NCBI GenBank assembly: GCA_020053795.1 | Contig: JAGVMN010000021.1 | Location: 41,189 to 105,188 of the forward strand | Direction of reading: 5' to 3' | Length of the DNA: 64,000 nucleotides | DNA from: Bacteroidia bacterium | Lineage (GTDB): Bacteria > Bacteroidota > Bacteroidia > NS11-12g > UBA9320 | Part shown: in pieces, positions 1 through 10,500 of the stretch | Numbering within the stretch: the first letter of the stretch is position 1 | How the letters are laid out: the number at the start of each line of letters is the position of its first letter | Program-made: the position numbers and the translations under genes | The notes under the pieces: model-generated | What the model was told of the DNA's origin: nothing | Databases searched by the model: none | The model's input: only the letters and a program-made list of their open reading frames with translations

Positions 1-1
1 G

Positions 2-718
2 CTCTATCTGATCTATGAAATGACAAGGCATTCCTGGGCGGAGGTCAAAAAGTTGGTTGCCGCTCTTTGTTTTATTTTGTTTTCGGTAGTGTTTTGGGCC
101 ATCTTCGAACAAGCAGGTGGGTCGCTCAGCATCTTTGCAGCCAATAATGTCACGGATAAATTATTAGGAGCTATCAAACTGGACCCAAATGGCGTTAACA
201 ACGCCGCCAATTCACTATTCGTCATCATTTTTGCCCCCATTATCGGTATTATTTGGATTGCCATGGCCAAGCGAAAAATTGAACCCAATACTGTTATTAA
301 ATTTGGGTTGGGCTTTTTGTTTCTGGGTTTTGCCTTTTATACTTTTTATGCCACGAGGTTCTTCGCCGACTTTCAGGGAATGACGCCTCTTGATATGTTC
401 ACGCTGGCATACTTTATCGTCACATTAGGTGAGTTATGCCTGTCGCCAATTGGGTTATCTATTATGACCAAATTGTCTCCGGCACGTTTGCAGGGAGTGA
501 TGATGGGAATGTGGTTTTTGGCCAGTGCTTATGGGCAATATGTCGCGGGTCTGTTTGGGGCAAGTATTGTATCAGATGTAGAGAATGCATCAGCCATGGA
601 CAAACTGATTTCCTACACAGAAGGATATAAACAATTCGCCCTTTATGCCGTAATTGCAGGAGTCATTCTAATTGTTATTTCTCCTTTGATCAGGAAGTTG
701 ATGCAGGAGGTGAAGTGA
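2..718 (+). CDS. POT/PTR family peptide transporter, C-terminal part (5' end outside window)
   Basis: Proton-coupled di/tripeptide uptake in the inner membrane (major facilitator superfamily, POT/PTR family). The frame is open through the left edge (codons before the first ATG at 20 are sense), so this is the C-terminal half of a longer gene. The segment VFWAIFEQAGGSLSIFAANN matches the conserved FW..FEQ..S motif of POT transporters, and at least five hydrophobic segments follow, including GELCLSPIGLSIMTKLSP, another family-typical stretch. It ends with a short basic tail (RKLMQEVK). The 181 bases after the stop hold no gene. The family call is firm; the substrate (peptide) is inferred from the family. 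Confidence 0.85.
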   Translation, partial: LYLIYEMTRHSWAEVKKLVAALCFILFSVVFWAIFEQAGGSLSIFAANNVTDKLLGAIKLDPNGVNNAANSLFVIIFAPIIGIIWIAMAKRKIEPNTVIKFGLGFLFLGFAFYTFYATRFFADFQGMTPLDMFTLAYFIVTLGELCLSPIGLSIMTKLSPARLQGVMMGMWFLASAYGQYVAGLFGASIVSDVENASAMDKLISYTEGYKQFALYAVIAGVILIVISPLIRKLMQEVK

Positions 719-856
719 GATTGTTTAACCTCTTTTCTGTTTGATTTTTCTGCCACCGGATTTTTGTTTGCTGTCGGTACTATAAAAACATAAAACCCAG
801 AGTATGTAGTTTTTCGGACACATTTACAAAAGCGTGCAAAACCGCTTTGACTGTTA

Positions 857-888
857 TTGTTCACCAGCCTTTTTAATATATACTTTTG
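857..888 (+). promoter_or_regulatory. Bacteroidota-type promoter of the polysaccharide export pair
   Basis: A TTG at 857-859 and a -7 box TACTTTTG at 881-888 are 21 bases apart, matching the Bacteroidota sigma-A consensus (TTTG, about 20 bases, TAnnTTTG). Transcription would start near 893, only a few bases before the ATG at 900. This also argues against the upstream in-frame ATG at 834, which lies before the promoter. Confidence 0.6.
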
Positions 889-899
889 CCCTAAGTGTC

Positions 900-1649
900 A
901 TGAAATACAAGGTATATCATCTTATCATAGTTGCATTTGTGTTGAATAGTTGCGGGCAAAAACTCGTCTATTTTCAGCAGAAAGAAACCAGTAAAAACAA
1001 AAGTGATCGCATGGAGGTGTCTTCTGCACCAAATCCTGAAGAACATTTGATCTCATACGGAGATGTGTTGTATTTAACATTTAACACAGAAGACCATGAA
1101 ATTCAAAACCTGTTTGTTGCAGCTCAAACAAAAGACGGTGGAATCCCCGGAACAGTAGTACAGGAAGATGGCACCATATCAATCCCATTTGCAGGGACCA
1201 TTTCCGTTGTTGGCAAAACAATAGCACAGGCCCGAAAGCTAATAACCAATACACTGAAAATTTATATGACTATCGTCGATATTGATCTACGGCTGAATGG
1301 ATTCCGAATTGTAATGCTTGGTTCTTTTCATACCCCGGGCATCAAACAAGTTCCCGGGAACAGGATTTCGATTATAGAAGCCATAGGGCTTTCCGGTGAC
1401 ATTATAAACGATGGCAAACCCTATAAAATTAAGGTAATCAGGCAAAACGGTAAAGAAAAAGTCACGTATCTAGCCGATCTTACCGATGTTGACGTATTCA
1501 AATCGGAAGTATATTACCTTCAATCAAACGACATTGTTTATGCAGAAAAGTTGTCGCGAAGTTTTGTTCGAGAGAATATCACCTATATTTCTATTTTTCT
1601 AACCATCGTCAACACAGTTGGCATATTTCTTTTACAGGCCGGGAAATGA
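900..1649 (+). CDS. Wza-like polysaccharide export lipoprotein
   Basis: Outer-membrane polysaccharide export protein of the Wza/BexD type, forming the exit channel for capsule or exopolysaccharide. The chosen ATG gives a lipoprotein signal peptide (MKYKVYHLIIVAFVLNSCG, lipobox LNSC); the frame is open further upstream to an ATG at 834, but that start buries the signal and precedes the promoter. Residues about 45-150 hold the poly_export segment (ISYGDVLYLTF, then VQEDGTISIPFAGTISVVGK), followed by a SLBB-type stretch (MLGSFHTPGIKQVPG). A hydrophobic C-terminal helix (ISIFLTIVNTVGIFLLQ) may be the membrane-spanning helix. At 249 residues it is shorter than E. coli Wza, as usual in Bacteroidota. 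Its stop overlaps the next start (ATGA), so the pair is probably translationally coupled. Confidence 0.85.
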   Translation: MKYKVYHLIIVAFVLNSCGQKLVYFQQKETSKNKSDRMEVSSAPNPEEHLISYGDVLYLTFNTEDHEIQNLFVAAQTKDGGIPGTVVQEDGTISIPFAGTISVVGKTIAQARKLITNTLKIYMTIVDIDLRLNGFRIVMLGSFHTPGIKQVPGNRISIIEAIGLSGDIINDGKPYKIKVIRQNGKEKVTYLADLTDVDVFKSEVYYLQSNDIVYAEKLSRSFVRENITYISIFLTIVNTVGIFLLQAGK

Positions 1650-4090
1650 GCGAAAACTACAACCAATTTGCTGATCCGGAAAATGACGGTATAAACCTGA
1701 AGGCGATTCTCGGGGTTGCCAGAATACATTGGTATCTCTTTATAATAACCATGGCTTTAGGATTTGCCGGTGCCTGGCTCATCAACAGGTACACTACCCC
1801 CGTTTACATGGTGCAAAGTCAGATACTTTTGACCAACGAAGAAAAGGGCCGCAGTGGCATGGAAATATTAGGAGAGCAATCAATAGGCGGAAGCTTCAAT
1901 CCCTTTGACCCCACTTTCATCAATGATAAAATTCAAATCATTAAATCCAAGCAGTTTATTTCTGACATAGTAGATACGCTTAATTTTACCGAGCGATATT
2001 TTGAAGAAGGAGAAATAAACACTACTGAGAGATATCGCACCAACCCATTTAAAGCACAATTGGTCGTTAAAAATCCTTCAATTTATGGCGTCAATTTCAA
2101 AATTGTTTTCAAATCTCCGCAAGTCTTCGAATTGTTTGCTGCTAATCAGGAAAATACCATTATCAAAAACACCTATCGCACAGGTTCATGGATTTATCAT
2201 CCTTCGTTTAACCTGAAAATTGACCTGCTCTTAAAGCCGGAATTTTTTAATGAAATAAAAGACGTCAAATTCCAATATATGTTATTGGAAAAGATCAATG
2301 TAGCATCTTATTACTCTTCGGCCCTGATAATTGAACCTGTCAAAAGCACCAAATCTCTACAGCTTACCATTCAGGACAATACCCCTGAGAAAGCAGTGGA
2401 TTTTCTTAACGAAATTGCCAATTCCTTCGTTCGAAAGGGTTTGGATGATAAAAACATTTATTTCGTTACCTCCCTTCAATTCATTAATAGCGAATTAAAA
2501 AAAGTTGAGCAATCGCTCGACAGCCTCGAACTCGGTTTGGAGGCACTGAAGAAACAAAAAAAAATAGTTGATATACCGGCGAAGGCGAGCACTGTTATTG
2601 GCGAACTAACCTCTATTGAAGGTGAAAAATATGAACAGGAGTTGTTGTTAAAGAGTGCCTCAGCTCTAAGAACTTACATTTTGGAACATGTGGACCTTAC
2701 CAATCTCGCACCGGCTACCTTTGGGATTACCGAACCCCTGTTGATTCCATATATTAACAAAGTTGCCGAAACCAATATTGTTTTCAACCGCGTCAGCAGA
2801 ATATACCTTCCGGGCACAAAGAATTACAATGAAGCACTTGAGAATTACCGGAATGCCAAAGAACAACTTTTAGAAAGTGTTAAAAACGTGGAAATGGTCA
2901 TTGGTCTTCAGGTGGATGAATACTCGAAGAAAGTAGGTCAATTGGAATCGGAAATCTCAAATATTCCGGCTGCCCAAAGACAATTCATTGGTTGGGAAAG
3001 AAAATTGGGTGTACAGGAGAACATCTATCTTTTGCTGTTGGAAAAGAAGTTTGAATATGAAATTGCTCAATCAGGAAATAAAAGCGATTTCTCGGTTTTG
3101 AACGAAGCCGAGATTATTGAACAAACCCAACCTGACACCCGGAGAAATTACATCATCGCCTTTATTCTGGCCTTGTTCATCCCATCGCTGATTCTGTTTT
3201 TGCGAATTTATTTCGACCGAAAACTTAGAAGCCGCGAACAAATTGAAAAAGGCACAAAAATTCCCTTTCTGGCTGCTATACCGCACCACAAGGGCGAAGC
3301 ACAACTGGTCTTTTTGCAAAATTCAAAGTCTATTACGGCCGAGGCCTTCAGAAATTTAAGGTCGGCTATGAATTATATGTTGCCGGAAGACAACCGGTCA
3401 AAGGTTGTTTTGATTACCTCAACGGTTGGTGGAGAGGGAAAGACCTTTTGTACACTTAATCTGGCCCACGTACTGGCCATTTCGGGTAAAACAGTTGTTA
3501 TCCTTGGACTGGACCTGAGAAAGCCCCGGTTGCACCTCAGTTTTGATATTAAAAATGAATCTGGAATGAGCAACTATTTGGTCGGAAGGGCAAAACTGGA
3601 TGACGTTATTAAGACTACAGGTATTGACAATCTTGCCATCATACCTTCCGGCCCGGTGCCGCCCAACCCTTCTGAGCTAATTTTGAGTCAGCCTTTAAAA
3701 AATGCCATTACAGAATTAAAAAAGCGATATGACTATATTTTGCTCGATACTGCTCCTTTGGGATTGGTAACCGATGCAATTGACCTGATGGCTCTTTCCG
3801 ATCTGACTTTATACATGATGCGTGAGAACTACAGTGAAGTTTCGTCGGTTGGGTTCCTTAATAGTTTGTTTGTTGATAAGAAACTCCTCAGGGTAGGTAT
3901 CGTATTGAACGATTCCACTTTCAGCGGGGCCAAATACGGCTACGGATATGGCGGTTACAGCTATGGGTATTCTTATGGATATGGATACGGTTACAATTAT
4001 GGATATGGTTATGGTTATTACGATGATCACGAGCAGGAAAAACCCTGGCATAATTTCATTACGGGCAGATATAGAAAGAAGTTTGATTAA
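1646..4090 (+). CDS. Wzc-like polysaccharide co-polymerase with BY-kinase domain
   Basis: Inner-membrane chain-length regulator fused to a cytoplasmic bacterial tyrosine kinase; works with the Wza-like channel encoded just before it. A Wzz-type N-terminus has one membrane helix near residues 29-47, a long periplasmic coiled-coil region follows, and a second helix lies near 500-520 (IIAFILALFIPSLILFL). The kinase shows Walker A (TSTVGGEGKTF, about 590-600), Walker A' (ILGLDLRKPRL, about 618) and Walker B (YILLDTAPLG, about 700). The C-terminus carries an exceptional Gly/Tyr run (about 765-795, more than a dozen tyrosines), the expected autophosphorylation cluster. No glycosyltransferase, Wzx/Wzy or tyrosine phosphatase gene lies beside the pair. 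After the stop there is only a weak hairpin before a T-run at about 4118-4128. Confidence 0.92.
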   Translation: MSENYNQFADPENDGINLKAILGVARIHWYLFIITMALGFAGAWLINRYTTPVYMVQSQILLTNEEKGRSGMEILGEQSIGGSFNPFDPTFINDKIQIIKSKQFISDIVDTLNFTERYFEEGEINTTERYRTNPFKAQLVVKNPSIYGVNFKIVFKSPQVFELFAANQENTIIKNTYRTGSWIYHPSFNLKIDLLLKPEFFNEIKDVKFQYMLLEKINVASYYSSALIIEPVKSTKSLQLTIQDNTPEKAVDFLNEIANSFVRKGLDDKNIYFVTSLQFINSELKKVEQSLDSLELGLEALKKQKKIVDIPAKASTVIGELTSIEGEKYEQELLLKSASALRTYILEHVDLTNLAPATFGITEPLLIPYINKVAETNIVFNRVSRIYLPGTKNYNEALENYRNAKEQLLESVKNVEMVIGLQVDEYSKKVGQLESEISNIPAAQRQFIGWERKLGVQENIYLLLLEKKFEYEIAQSGNKSDFSVLNEAEIIEQTQPDTRRNYIIAFILALFIPSLILFLRIYFDRKLRSREQIEKGTKIPFLAAIPHHKGEAQLVFLQNSKSITAEAFRNLRSAMNYMLPEDNRSKVVLITSTVGGEGKTFCTLNLAHVLAISGKTVVILGLDLRKPRLHLSFDIKNESGMSNYLVGRAKLDDVIKTTGIDNLAIIPSGPVPPNPSELILSQPLKNAITELKKRYDYILLDTAPLGLVTDAIDLMALSDLTLYMMRENYSEVSSVGFLNSLFVDKKLLRVGIVLNDSTFSGAKYGYGYGGYSYGYSYGYGYGYNYGYGYGYYDDHEQEKPWHNFITGRYRKKFD

Positions 4091-4127
4091 AGTTTGATCA
4101 CCCGAGAACGGACAAACCTTTTTTTTT

Positions 4128-6047
4128 CTAATTCACCTCATCCAACCCAATCAACTGCTCCAAAACCTCATCGTAGGCCTGACTCATCGTATCTTTTTTT
4201 GAAAGAAGTTTTTGATGTTCAGTAGCCAATCGGTGCATTTGTTTGTGATCTGAAATGATCTTCGGATTACTCAGTTGTTCTTCTATATTCTGGATGGAGG
4301 ATGAGATGAAGATCAACTTGGTTTCCAAATCCTCCAATTGTTTTTCCATCAGTCGTATTTTCTTTTGGCGTTCTTTTTCTTCGTAGTCTTTGGGTTTTTG
4401 CTTTTTTTCTTCAACCATTTCTTTTTGAGTGTTCTTAAAAGGAACTGGCTCGTTTCTCTTTTTGTTCCAAACCTCCCATTCCTCGTATGTTCCAGGGTAT
4501 TCCTTAAGTTCCTGATTTTCGATCCACCAGATTTTATTGGATATCTGACCGAGGAAATACCGGTCGTGGGAAACAACCACAAAAGTACCCTCATAGTTTT
4601 GCAAAGCCTGAATCAGAATTTCAACCGATTGCATATCCAAGTGGTTAGTAGGTTCATCCAGCAAAAGGAAATTGGCTTCGCTCACCAGAGTCTTGGCCAA
4701 AGCCACCCTTGCCTTTTCACCCCCCGAAAGCACTTTTATTTTCTTGAAGACGTCATCGCCATGAAAAAGAAAACAGCCCAGGACACTACGCAATTCACCT
4801 TCCGGTTTATTCGGTGCAAAATCTTTCAACTCCTGCAACACTTCATTTTCCAGATGAAGTGATTCCAACTGATGTTGTGCGTAAAAAGAGGTGATGACAT
4901 TGTAAGTGTTTTCTCGTTTCCCCTCGAAAGGTTCTCTGCCGGCAATAATCCTCAAAACAGTAGATTTCCCTTTTCCATTGGCCCCGATCAGGGCTATTTT
5001 ATCACCCTTTTCGATTTCAATTTTGGATTTGTTTAGAATCACCTGCTGCCCGTACTGCTTGTGAACGTCTTTAAGAGATGTAACAAGTTTACCGGATTGT
5101 TGCTTGACAGTAAACCTCAGGTTCATGCCCGATGTATCGCGTTCTGTTTCGCCAATCAAATCAAGCTTGTCCAGCATTTTGACACGGCTCTGAACTGCTG
5201 TAGCTTTACTTGCTTTGGCCCGAAATCGGTCAATGAATTTTTGCTGTTCCTTGATGTATTGCTGCTGATTCTCGAAACTGCGTTGCTGCAATTCATCACG
5301 CATTTCTTTCTGTTCCAGAAAACTGTCGTAGTTGCCTACCCAGTGGTAAATTTTCAGGTTGGCAATTTCCACTATTTTCGTCACCATGCGGTTGAGGAAA
5401 TAACGGTCGTGGGAAACAACAACCACCGTTCCAGGATAGCCCTGCAAATAGTTTTCGAGCCATTCGATAGAAGGTAAATCCAGATGGTTAGTGGGCTCAT
5501 CGAGCATCAGTAACATGGGTTCCTGCAAAAGCATTTGAGCGAGAATCACCCGCATACGCCAGCCGCCGGAAAATTCATCGAGTGGGCGTTCCAAATCATC
5601 TGATGTAAATCCGAGGCCTTCCAGCACTTCTTCGGTTTTGCTATGGATTCTGTATCCGTCCAGATGCTCATACGCTTCTTGTTTTTCGGCCAGTTTGTGC
5701 ATGATTTCATCACTGTGATCCGTTTCCATCCGATGGAGCAGAATGTCAATTTCTTTATGGATTGCTAGTGCTTCTGAAAAAGCCTTCATAGCCACATCCA
5801 CAATCTTTTCATTACTTACAAAGCTCAACAGGTCCTGATTCAAAAAACCAATGGTCAGGTTTTTAAGCCCGCTCATCTCTCCTTCGCGGAGTTCGTATTC
5901 GCCGGTGATGATGCGAAGCAGCGTTGATTTCCCTGTGCCGTTTTTACCAACCAGTCCGATGCGTTCGCCGGGCTTGATATGCCATGAAGCATTCTTGTAG
6001 AGGTAACGCCCTCCGAATTCGAATGAAATATTATTGAGTGCTAACAA
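4128..6047 (-). CDS. ABC-F family ATPase (ribosome-associated type)
   Basis: Soluble protein with two ATP-binding cassettes and no membrane helices, as in ABC-F translation factors (Uup/YheS/EttA/resistance types). First cassette: Walker A GLVGKNGTGKSTLL (about 33-46), signature FSGGWRMRV, Walker B LLMLDEPTNHLD. A basic linker (about 240-300) follows. Second cassette: Walker A ALIGANGKGKSTVL, signature LSGGEKARV, Walker B LLLDEPTNHLD. The C-terminal 100 residues are charged and coiled-coil-like (EKKQKPKDYEEKERQKKIRL). The start codon appears to be TTG (5' LLALNNISFEF), since no in-frame ATG precedes the first cassette. The 160 bases upstream are AT-rich with a repeated AAGTTATGA word. Family assignment is secure; the exact subfamily is not. 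Confidence 0.93.
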   Translation of the reverse strand: MLALNNISFEFGGRYLYKNASWHIKPGERIGLVGKNGTGKSTLLRIITGEYELREGEMSGLKNLTIGFLNQDLLSFVSNEKIVDVAMKAFSEALAIHKEIDILLHRMETDHSDEIMHKLAEKQEAYEHLDGYRIHSKTEEVLEGLGFTSDDLERPLDEFSGGWRMRVILAQMLLQEPMLLMLDEPTNHLDLPSIEWLENYLQGYPGTVVVVSHDRYFLNRMVTKIVEIANLKIYHWVGNYDSFLEQKEMRDELQQRSFENQQQYIKEQQKFIDRFRAKASKATAVQSRVKMLDKLDLIGETERDTSGMNLRFTVKQQSGKLVTSLKDVHKQYGQQVILNKSKIEIEKGDKIALIGANGKGKSTVLRIIAGREPFEGKRENTYNVITSFYAQHQLESLHLENEVLQELKDFAPNKPEGELRSVLGCFLFHGDDVFKKIKVLSGGEKARVALAKTLVSEANFLLLDEPTNHLDMQSVEILIQALQNYEGTFVVVSHDRYFLGQISNKIWWIENQELKEYPGTYEEWEVWNKKRNEPVPFKNTQKEMVEEKKQKPKDYEEKERQKKIRLMEKQLEDLETKLIFISSSIQNIEEQLSNPKIISDHKQMHRLATEHQKLLSKKDTMSQAYDEVLEQLIGLDEVN

Positions 6048-6207
6048 ATGAAGTTATGAGTTATTAATTATAAGTTATGAATTTACGATTGACGATTTTT
6101 GATATAAGATTTGACCATTTCTAAATCCGATGGCTATCGGTTCAATAAATCGTTAATCGATATTCATAAATCTTTTATTATTACTTCAAAGCCTTAAGTG
6201 ATCTTGC

Positions 6208-7416
6208 TTAATCCAGTTCATGTCCCATTTTCTGCTTCTTGGTATTGAGGTAAAAGGCGTTGTGGGGATTGGGTTTTATTTTCAGATGGACGTTTTCCAC
6301 GATCTCCAGCCCATAGCCCATTAGTCCGGTTCTTTTTTTTGGATTGTTTGACAACAGTCGCATTTTGGTGACACCCAGATCGCGGAGGATTTGAGCACCA
6401 ACCCCGTAGTCTCTCTGATCCATCAGAAAACCAAGTTCGATGTTGGCATCCACCGTATCCATTCCCGACTCCTGTAGCTTGTAGGCTTTCAGTTTGTTCA
6501 TCAGGCCAATTCCTCTTCCTTCCTGGTTCATATAGACCAGCACTCCTTTGCCTTCTTCTTCTATCATGTTCAGTGCCTGATGCAATTGTTCACCGCAATC
6601 GCACCTGCAAGACCCGAAGATGTCTCCGGTGAGGCAGGATGAATGCACGCGTACCAAGATCGGTTCGTCAGGTTCCCAGGTTCCCTTGACCAAAGCCAGA
6701 TGCGGCTGACCATTGTTCAATTGTTTGAAGGCCACCAGATCGAAATCACCGAATGAAGTGGGCATTTCTATAGATAACTCCCTTTCTATGAGTGATTCTT
6801 TTTCGAGACGGTATTTGATCAGGTCGGCAATAGAAATCACTTTTAGGCTAAACTTTTCGGCCACTTTGTAAAGATCAGGAAGTCGGGCCATAGACCCGTC
6901 GTCATTCATGATTTCCACCAGACACCCCGCCGGTTCGAACCCGGCAAGTTTGGCCAGATCAATCGAGGCCTCTGTATGGCCAACTCTTCTAAGAACACCT
7001 TCTGTTTTGGCTTTTAACGGAAAGATATGTCCGGGTTTGCCTAGGTCGTCTTTTTTTGTGTTTGGATCAACAAGGGCTTGAATGGTTTTGGCCCTGTCGG
7101 GTGCCGAAATCCCGGTTGTACATCCATGGCCCAAAAGGTCAACCGAAACAGTAAAGGGGGTGGCATGCAGGGCTGTATTGTTACCTACCATTAGTTCGAG
7201 ACCCAATTCCTCACAACGTTCTTCGGTAAGAGGCACACAAATGAGACCCCGTCCCTCGCGGGCCATGAAGTTAATCATTTCCGGTGTGATATTTCTGGCA
7301 GCAGTAACGAAGTCGCCTTCATTCTCCCGGTCTTCATCATCCACCACTATTACCACCTTTCCATGCCTGATTTCCTCAATGGCAGATTCGATATCGTCTA
7401 ATTTATTTTTTGGCAC
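6208..7416 (-). CDS. ribBA: RibBA: 3,4-dihydroxy-2-butanone 4-phosphate synthase / GTP cyclohydrolase II
   Basis: Bifunctional enzyme feeding both branches of riboflavin synthesis. Residues 1-200 are the RibB domain, with the acidic metal/substrate motif [11 protein letters not shown] (about 26-36) and the [14 protein letters not shown] stretch. Residues about 205-402 are the RibA domain, with the zinc-binding cluster [20 protein letters not shown] (about 257-277) and the active-site stretch NQEGRGIGL. The 402-residue length is normal for RibBA. The start is GTG; a -7 box TAATTTTG lies about 23-30 bases upstream. No FMN riboswitch was seen in the 164-base upstream gap and no other rib gene is adjacent, so regulation is unknown. 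Confidence 0.96.
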   Translation of the reverse strand: MPKNKLDDIESAIEEIRHGKVVIVVDDEDRENEGDFVTAARNITPEMINFMAREGRGLICVPLTEERCEELGLELMVGNNTALHATPFTVSVDLLGHGCTTGISAPDRAKTIQALVDPNTKKDDLGKPGHIFPLKAKTEGVLRRVGHTEASIDLAKLAGFEPAGCLVEIMNDDGSMARLPDLYKVAEKFSLKVISIADLIKYRLEKESLIERELSIEMPTSFGDFDLVAFKQLNNGQPHLALVKGTWEPDEPILVRVHSSCLTGDIFGSCRCDCGEQLHQALNMIEEEGKGVLVYMNQEGRGIGLMNKLKAYKLQESGMDTVDANIELGFLMDQRDYGVGAQILRDLGVTKMRLLSNNPKKRTGLMGYGLEIVENVHLKIKPNPHNAFYLNTKKQKMGHELD

Positions 7417-7439
7417 AACACTCTTTTAGAAATTTTGTG

Positions 7440-7447
7440 CAAAATTA
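7440..7447 (-). promoter_or_regulatory. -7 promoter element upstream of ribBA
   Basis: On the minus strand this reads TAATTTTG, a match to the TAnnTTTG -7 box. No convincing TTTG -33 element was found at the right distance, so this is a half-promoter match only. Confidence 0.4.
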
Positions 7448-7580
7448 ACTTATTTATAGGCGATATTGTTTTAAAGAGGTTGGCATTGTTCAGACTATCT
7501 TTTTATGGTTGGTGTTATCTCAAAGCCCACCCTCTCAAGACGCAAGCGAGAGCTTGGTTTCTGTCTTTATAGGGCCTGAA

Positions 7581-10500
7581 CTATTCTGCCAACCTTTTCG
7601 CCAGTCTTCCCAGTCTCACTTTTGCTTTTAGAGCTATCAGATACATAGCAGGTACTAAAACCAGTGTCAGGAAAGTGGCAAAGCCTAACCCGAATATCAT
7701 GGTCCAACTCAAAGGTCCCCAAAAGGCAACGCTGTCGCCACCAAAGAAAACATGAGGATTCAGTTCGGTGAACATGGTCACAAAGTCTATATTCAGACCT
7801 ACCGCTAATGGCACCAATCCCAGAATGGTTGCAGAGGCGGTAAGTATTACGGGTGTCATACGTATTCTGCCTGCCTCAAGGATAGCCGCTACGGGTTCCA
7901 TCCCCTGTTCTATCAGATGATCCGTAAACTCTACCAGCAATATTCCATTTCGAACCACGATACCAGCCAGGGCGACAATTCCAATACCCGTCATCAGAGC
8001 TGAAAATTCCATCCTGAATATAACAAAACCAAGTAAAACCCCAATAATACTGAATATAATTTCCGTTAGAATGATTAGGGGTTTGCTGATAGAGTTGAAT
8101 TGGGTTACGAGAATTAAAATGATCAGTCCGACAGAAATCAAAAGAGCCATTGCCAAAAAGGATATGGTTTCTTTTTGTTCTTCCTGCTCCCCTCCCATTT
8201 TTATCGTAATTGATTCAGACTTTGGGAACCCGTTTACAGCATCGTTTACCAACGCAACCACTTCATTAGCATTATAGTCACTCAAGACATTTGAGGACAG
8301 TGTTACCAGGCGTTTCTGGTTTTTGCGTTTGATGCCGCCGTAAGTATTGCTGTAATGAATGTCGGCAACAGAACTCAAAGGTACCTGCCGGATCAGTCCG
8401 CCCATATTCATGTCCCTGTATGAAATCTTCAGGTTCATCAACTGATTGATGTTTGAACGCTGACCGGCATTATATCGTAGCACTATGGGATACTCATCAT
8501 TGGCATCCTTAAACTTTGATATCTCTTTGCCGTAAACGGCTGTTCTTATTTCCGACCCAATTTGCCCGGTGCTGATTCCTTCCCTGTTTGCCCTTTCCCT
8601 GTCAATGTCAATTACAATTTCAGGTTTAATGTTGACTAAATCAGACTTCAGTTCCTCCACTCCTTCTATATTGATGCTGTCCAAATACCTTTTCATACTT
8701 GAACTTGCAGCGATCAATTCTTCGAAATCATCACCGGAAATCTCAATACTGATGGGCTTTTGAATCGGTGGGCCATTGGCCTCTTTGCCTACTGTAACAA
8801 TTGCTCCGGGAATCCCCTTCACGGCATCTCTGATTGTGTCAAGGTAATCCTGAGTTGACTTTCCGTTACGCTTATCGAACTGAACAAACGAAACCGAAAC
8901 TTTGGCTTTATTGCTCGCTACACTGTTATCGTTTTCCTGAGGGTCGGTTGCCCCAACAGCAACGTTCGAAATAACTGATTCAACAAGAGGATTGTTCTGG
9001 CCGATGACTCCGTAAATCCTCTTTTCCACTTCTCTGGTGACTTCATCTGTATAAACCTGATCGGTGCCCACGGGCAGGGTAATGTAGGCATAAACAAAAT
9101 GGGGTTCGCCCGCCGGAAAGAAACTGGAGCCCGGGCTGAAAAATATCACTAAACCCCCTGAAATGATGAGCAAACAAAATGTGCCGAGTAATAACCAAAT
9201 GGGTCGCAAACCTTTCAGGCACCATTTTAACACATTACCATAGCGATTTTGAAATTCAGGCCAAACATTTTTTTGGAACTTGTTGACCAACTCATTCAGC
9301 AGGTACTTACTTATAAGATAGACAAGAAGCATTGTGACAATAAAATTGCCACCTCCAAAATTGCCTGATAGATACATCATTGCAGAAACAGCGAGAAAAA
9401 TAACAGTAATTATTTTCGTCCCCTTTCTACTCTTGCGTTTTACTTCCGGATCATCGGGGTCTCTGTGTGGTTTCATAAACTGAACAGCAAAAACGGGATT
9501 GATCACATAGGCAACCACCAAAGAAGCCAGCAATGTTACGATCAGTGTAACCGGTAAAAAGAACATAAACTTTCCAATAATTCCTTGCCAGAAAGCCAAT
9601 GGAATAAATGGGGCCAAAGTTGTTAGAGTGCCAGATAAAACCGGTTTAAATACTTCTCCTGCTGCATGCTTGGCTGCAATTTTAATAGGTACTTTGCCAT
9701 TGTCAAATACACGGTGAGTGTTTTCAATTACCACAATCGCATCATCTACTACTATTCCTAAAGCTAATAGGAATGCAAATAACACGATCATGTTTAGACT
9801 AAACCCTATAGTTGGGAAAACAAGAAATGCTATGAAACACGAAAGTGGTACTGACAGAGCAACGAAAAAAGCATTTGTAATTCCCATGAAAAACATGAGA
9901 ATAAAAGTGACCAATATAAACCCGATAATGATGGTATTAATCAAATCGTGTAACGTGACACGTGTATCATGACTTTGGTCTCCGGTCAAAACAACTTTCA
10001 GGTCTTTGGGAAATTTGGTAGCCTGCAGGTCAGAGACAATCTCCCTGCATTTATCACTTGCTTCTATCAGATTCTCTCCGCTCCTTTTCAAAACATTAAG
10101 TGTCAAAACATTTTTATGATCCAAACGGGCAAAGCTCTCCTGTTCTTTGGAAGCATCTTTAACAGTGGCAATATCGCGAAGATAAACCGATGCTCCACTC
10201 ATACCGTTTATTGACAAGTCCCTGATCTGATCAATATTTGAAAATTCACCTGAAATACTGAGCGTCCGCTGCATGTTATCCATTTTCATATTGCCGCCCG
10301 ATATGCGGAGGTTCTCAAAAGCAACTGCCGATTCGATATCCCGTAAAGTAATATTGGCCGCTTCCATCTTATACATGTCAACGTCAATCTGAATTTCCCG
10401 GTCAAGAGCACCAACGAGATCTACTCTCGTTATTTCTCCAAGTGCTTCTATTTTGTCCTCGGCCATTTCAGCATATTTTTTCAGTTGATTCAGATCATAG

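Noticed and set aside
834..899. Longer start for the Wza-like gene
   Set aside because: It lies upstream of the promoter box and gives a N-terminus that masks the lipoprotein signal.
3930..4022. Tandem DNA repeat of TAYGGNTAY words
   Set aside because: It is the codon pattern of the Wzc-like Tyr/Gly tail, in frame, and not a separate repeat element.
900..4090. Complete capsule biosynthesis cluster
   Set aside because: Only the export pair is present; there are no glycosyltransferase, flippase or polymerase genes in the window.
4338..4862. Long opposite-strand frame inside the ABC-F gene
   Set aside because: It is an antisense shadow of a conserved coding region, with a composition (Phe/Leu-rich) produced by the complementary strand.
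6930..6947. GGTTCGAACCC-like string resembling a tRNA T-arm
   Set aside because: It is inside the conserved RibB coding region ([10 protein letters not shown]) and no acceptor, D or anticodon arms can be drawn around it.
7417..7580. FMN riboswitch or terminator in the ribBA/RND gap
   Set aside because: The conserved FMN aptamer sequence blocks are absent. A CTCTC ... GAGAG hairpin (about 7531-7551) is short and lacks a T-run on the right side.
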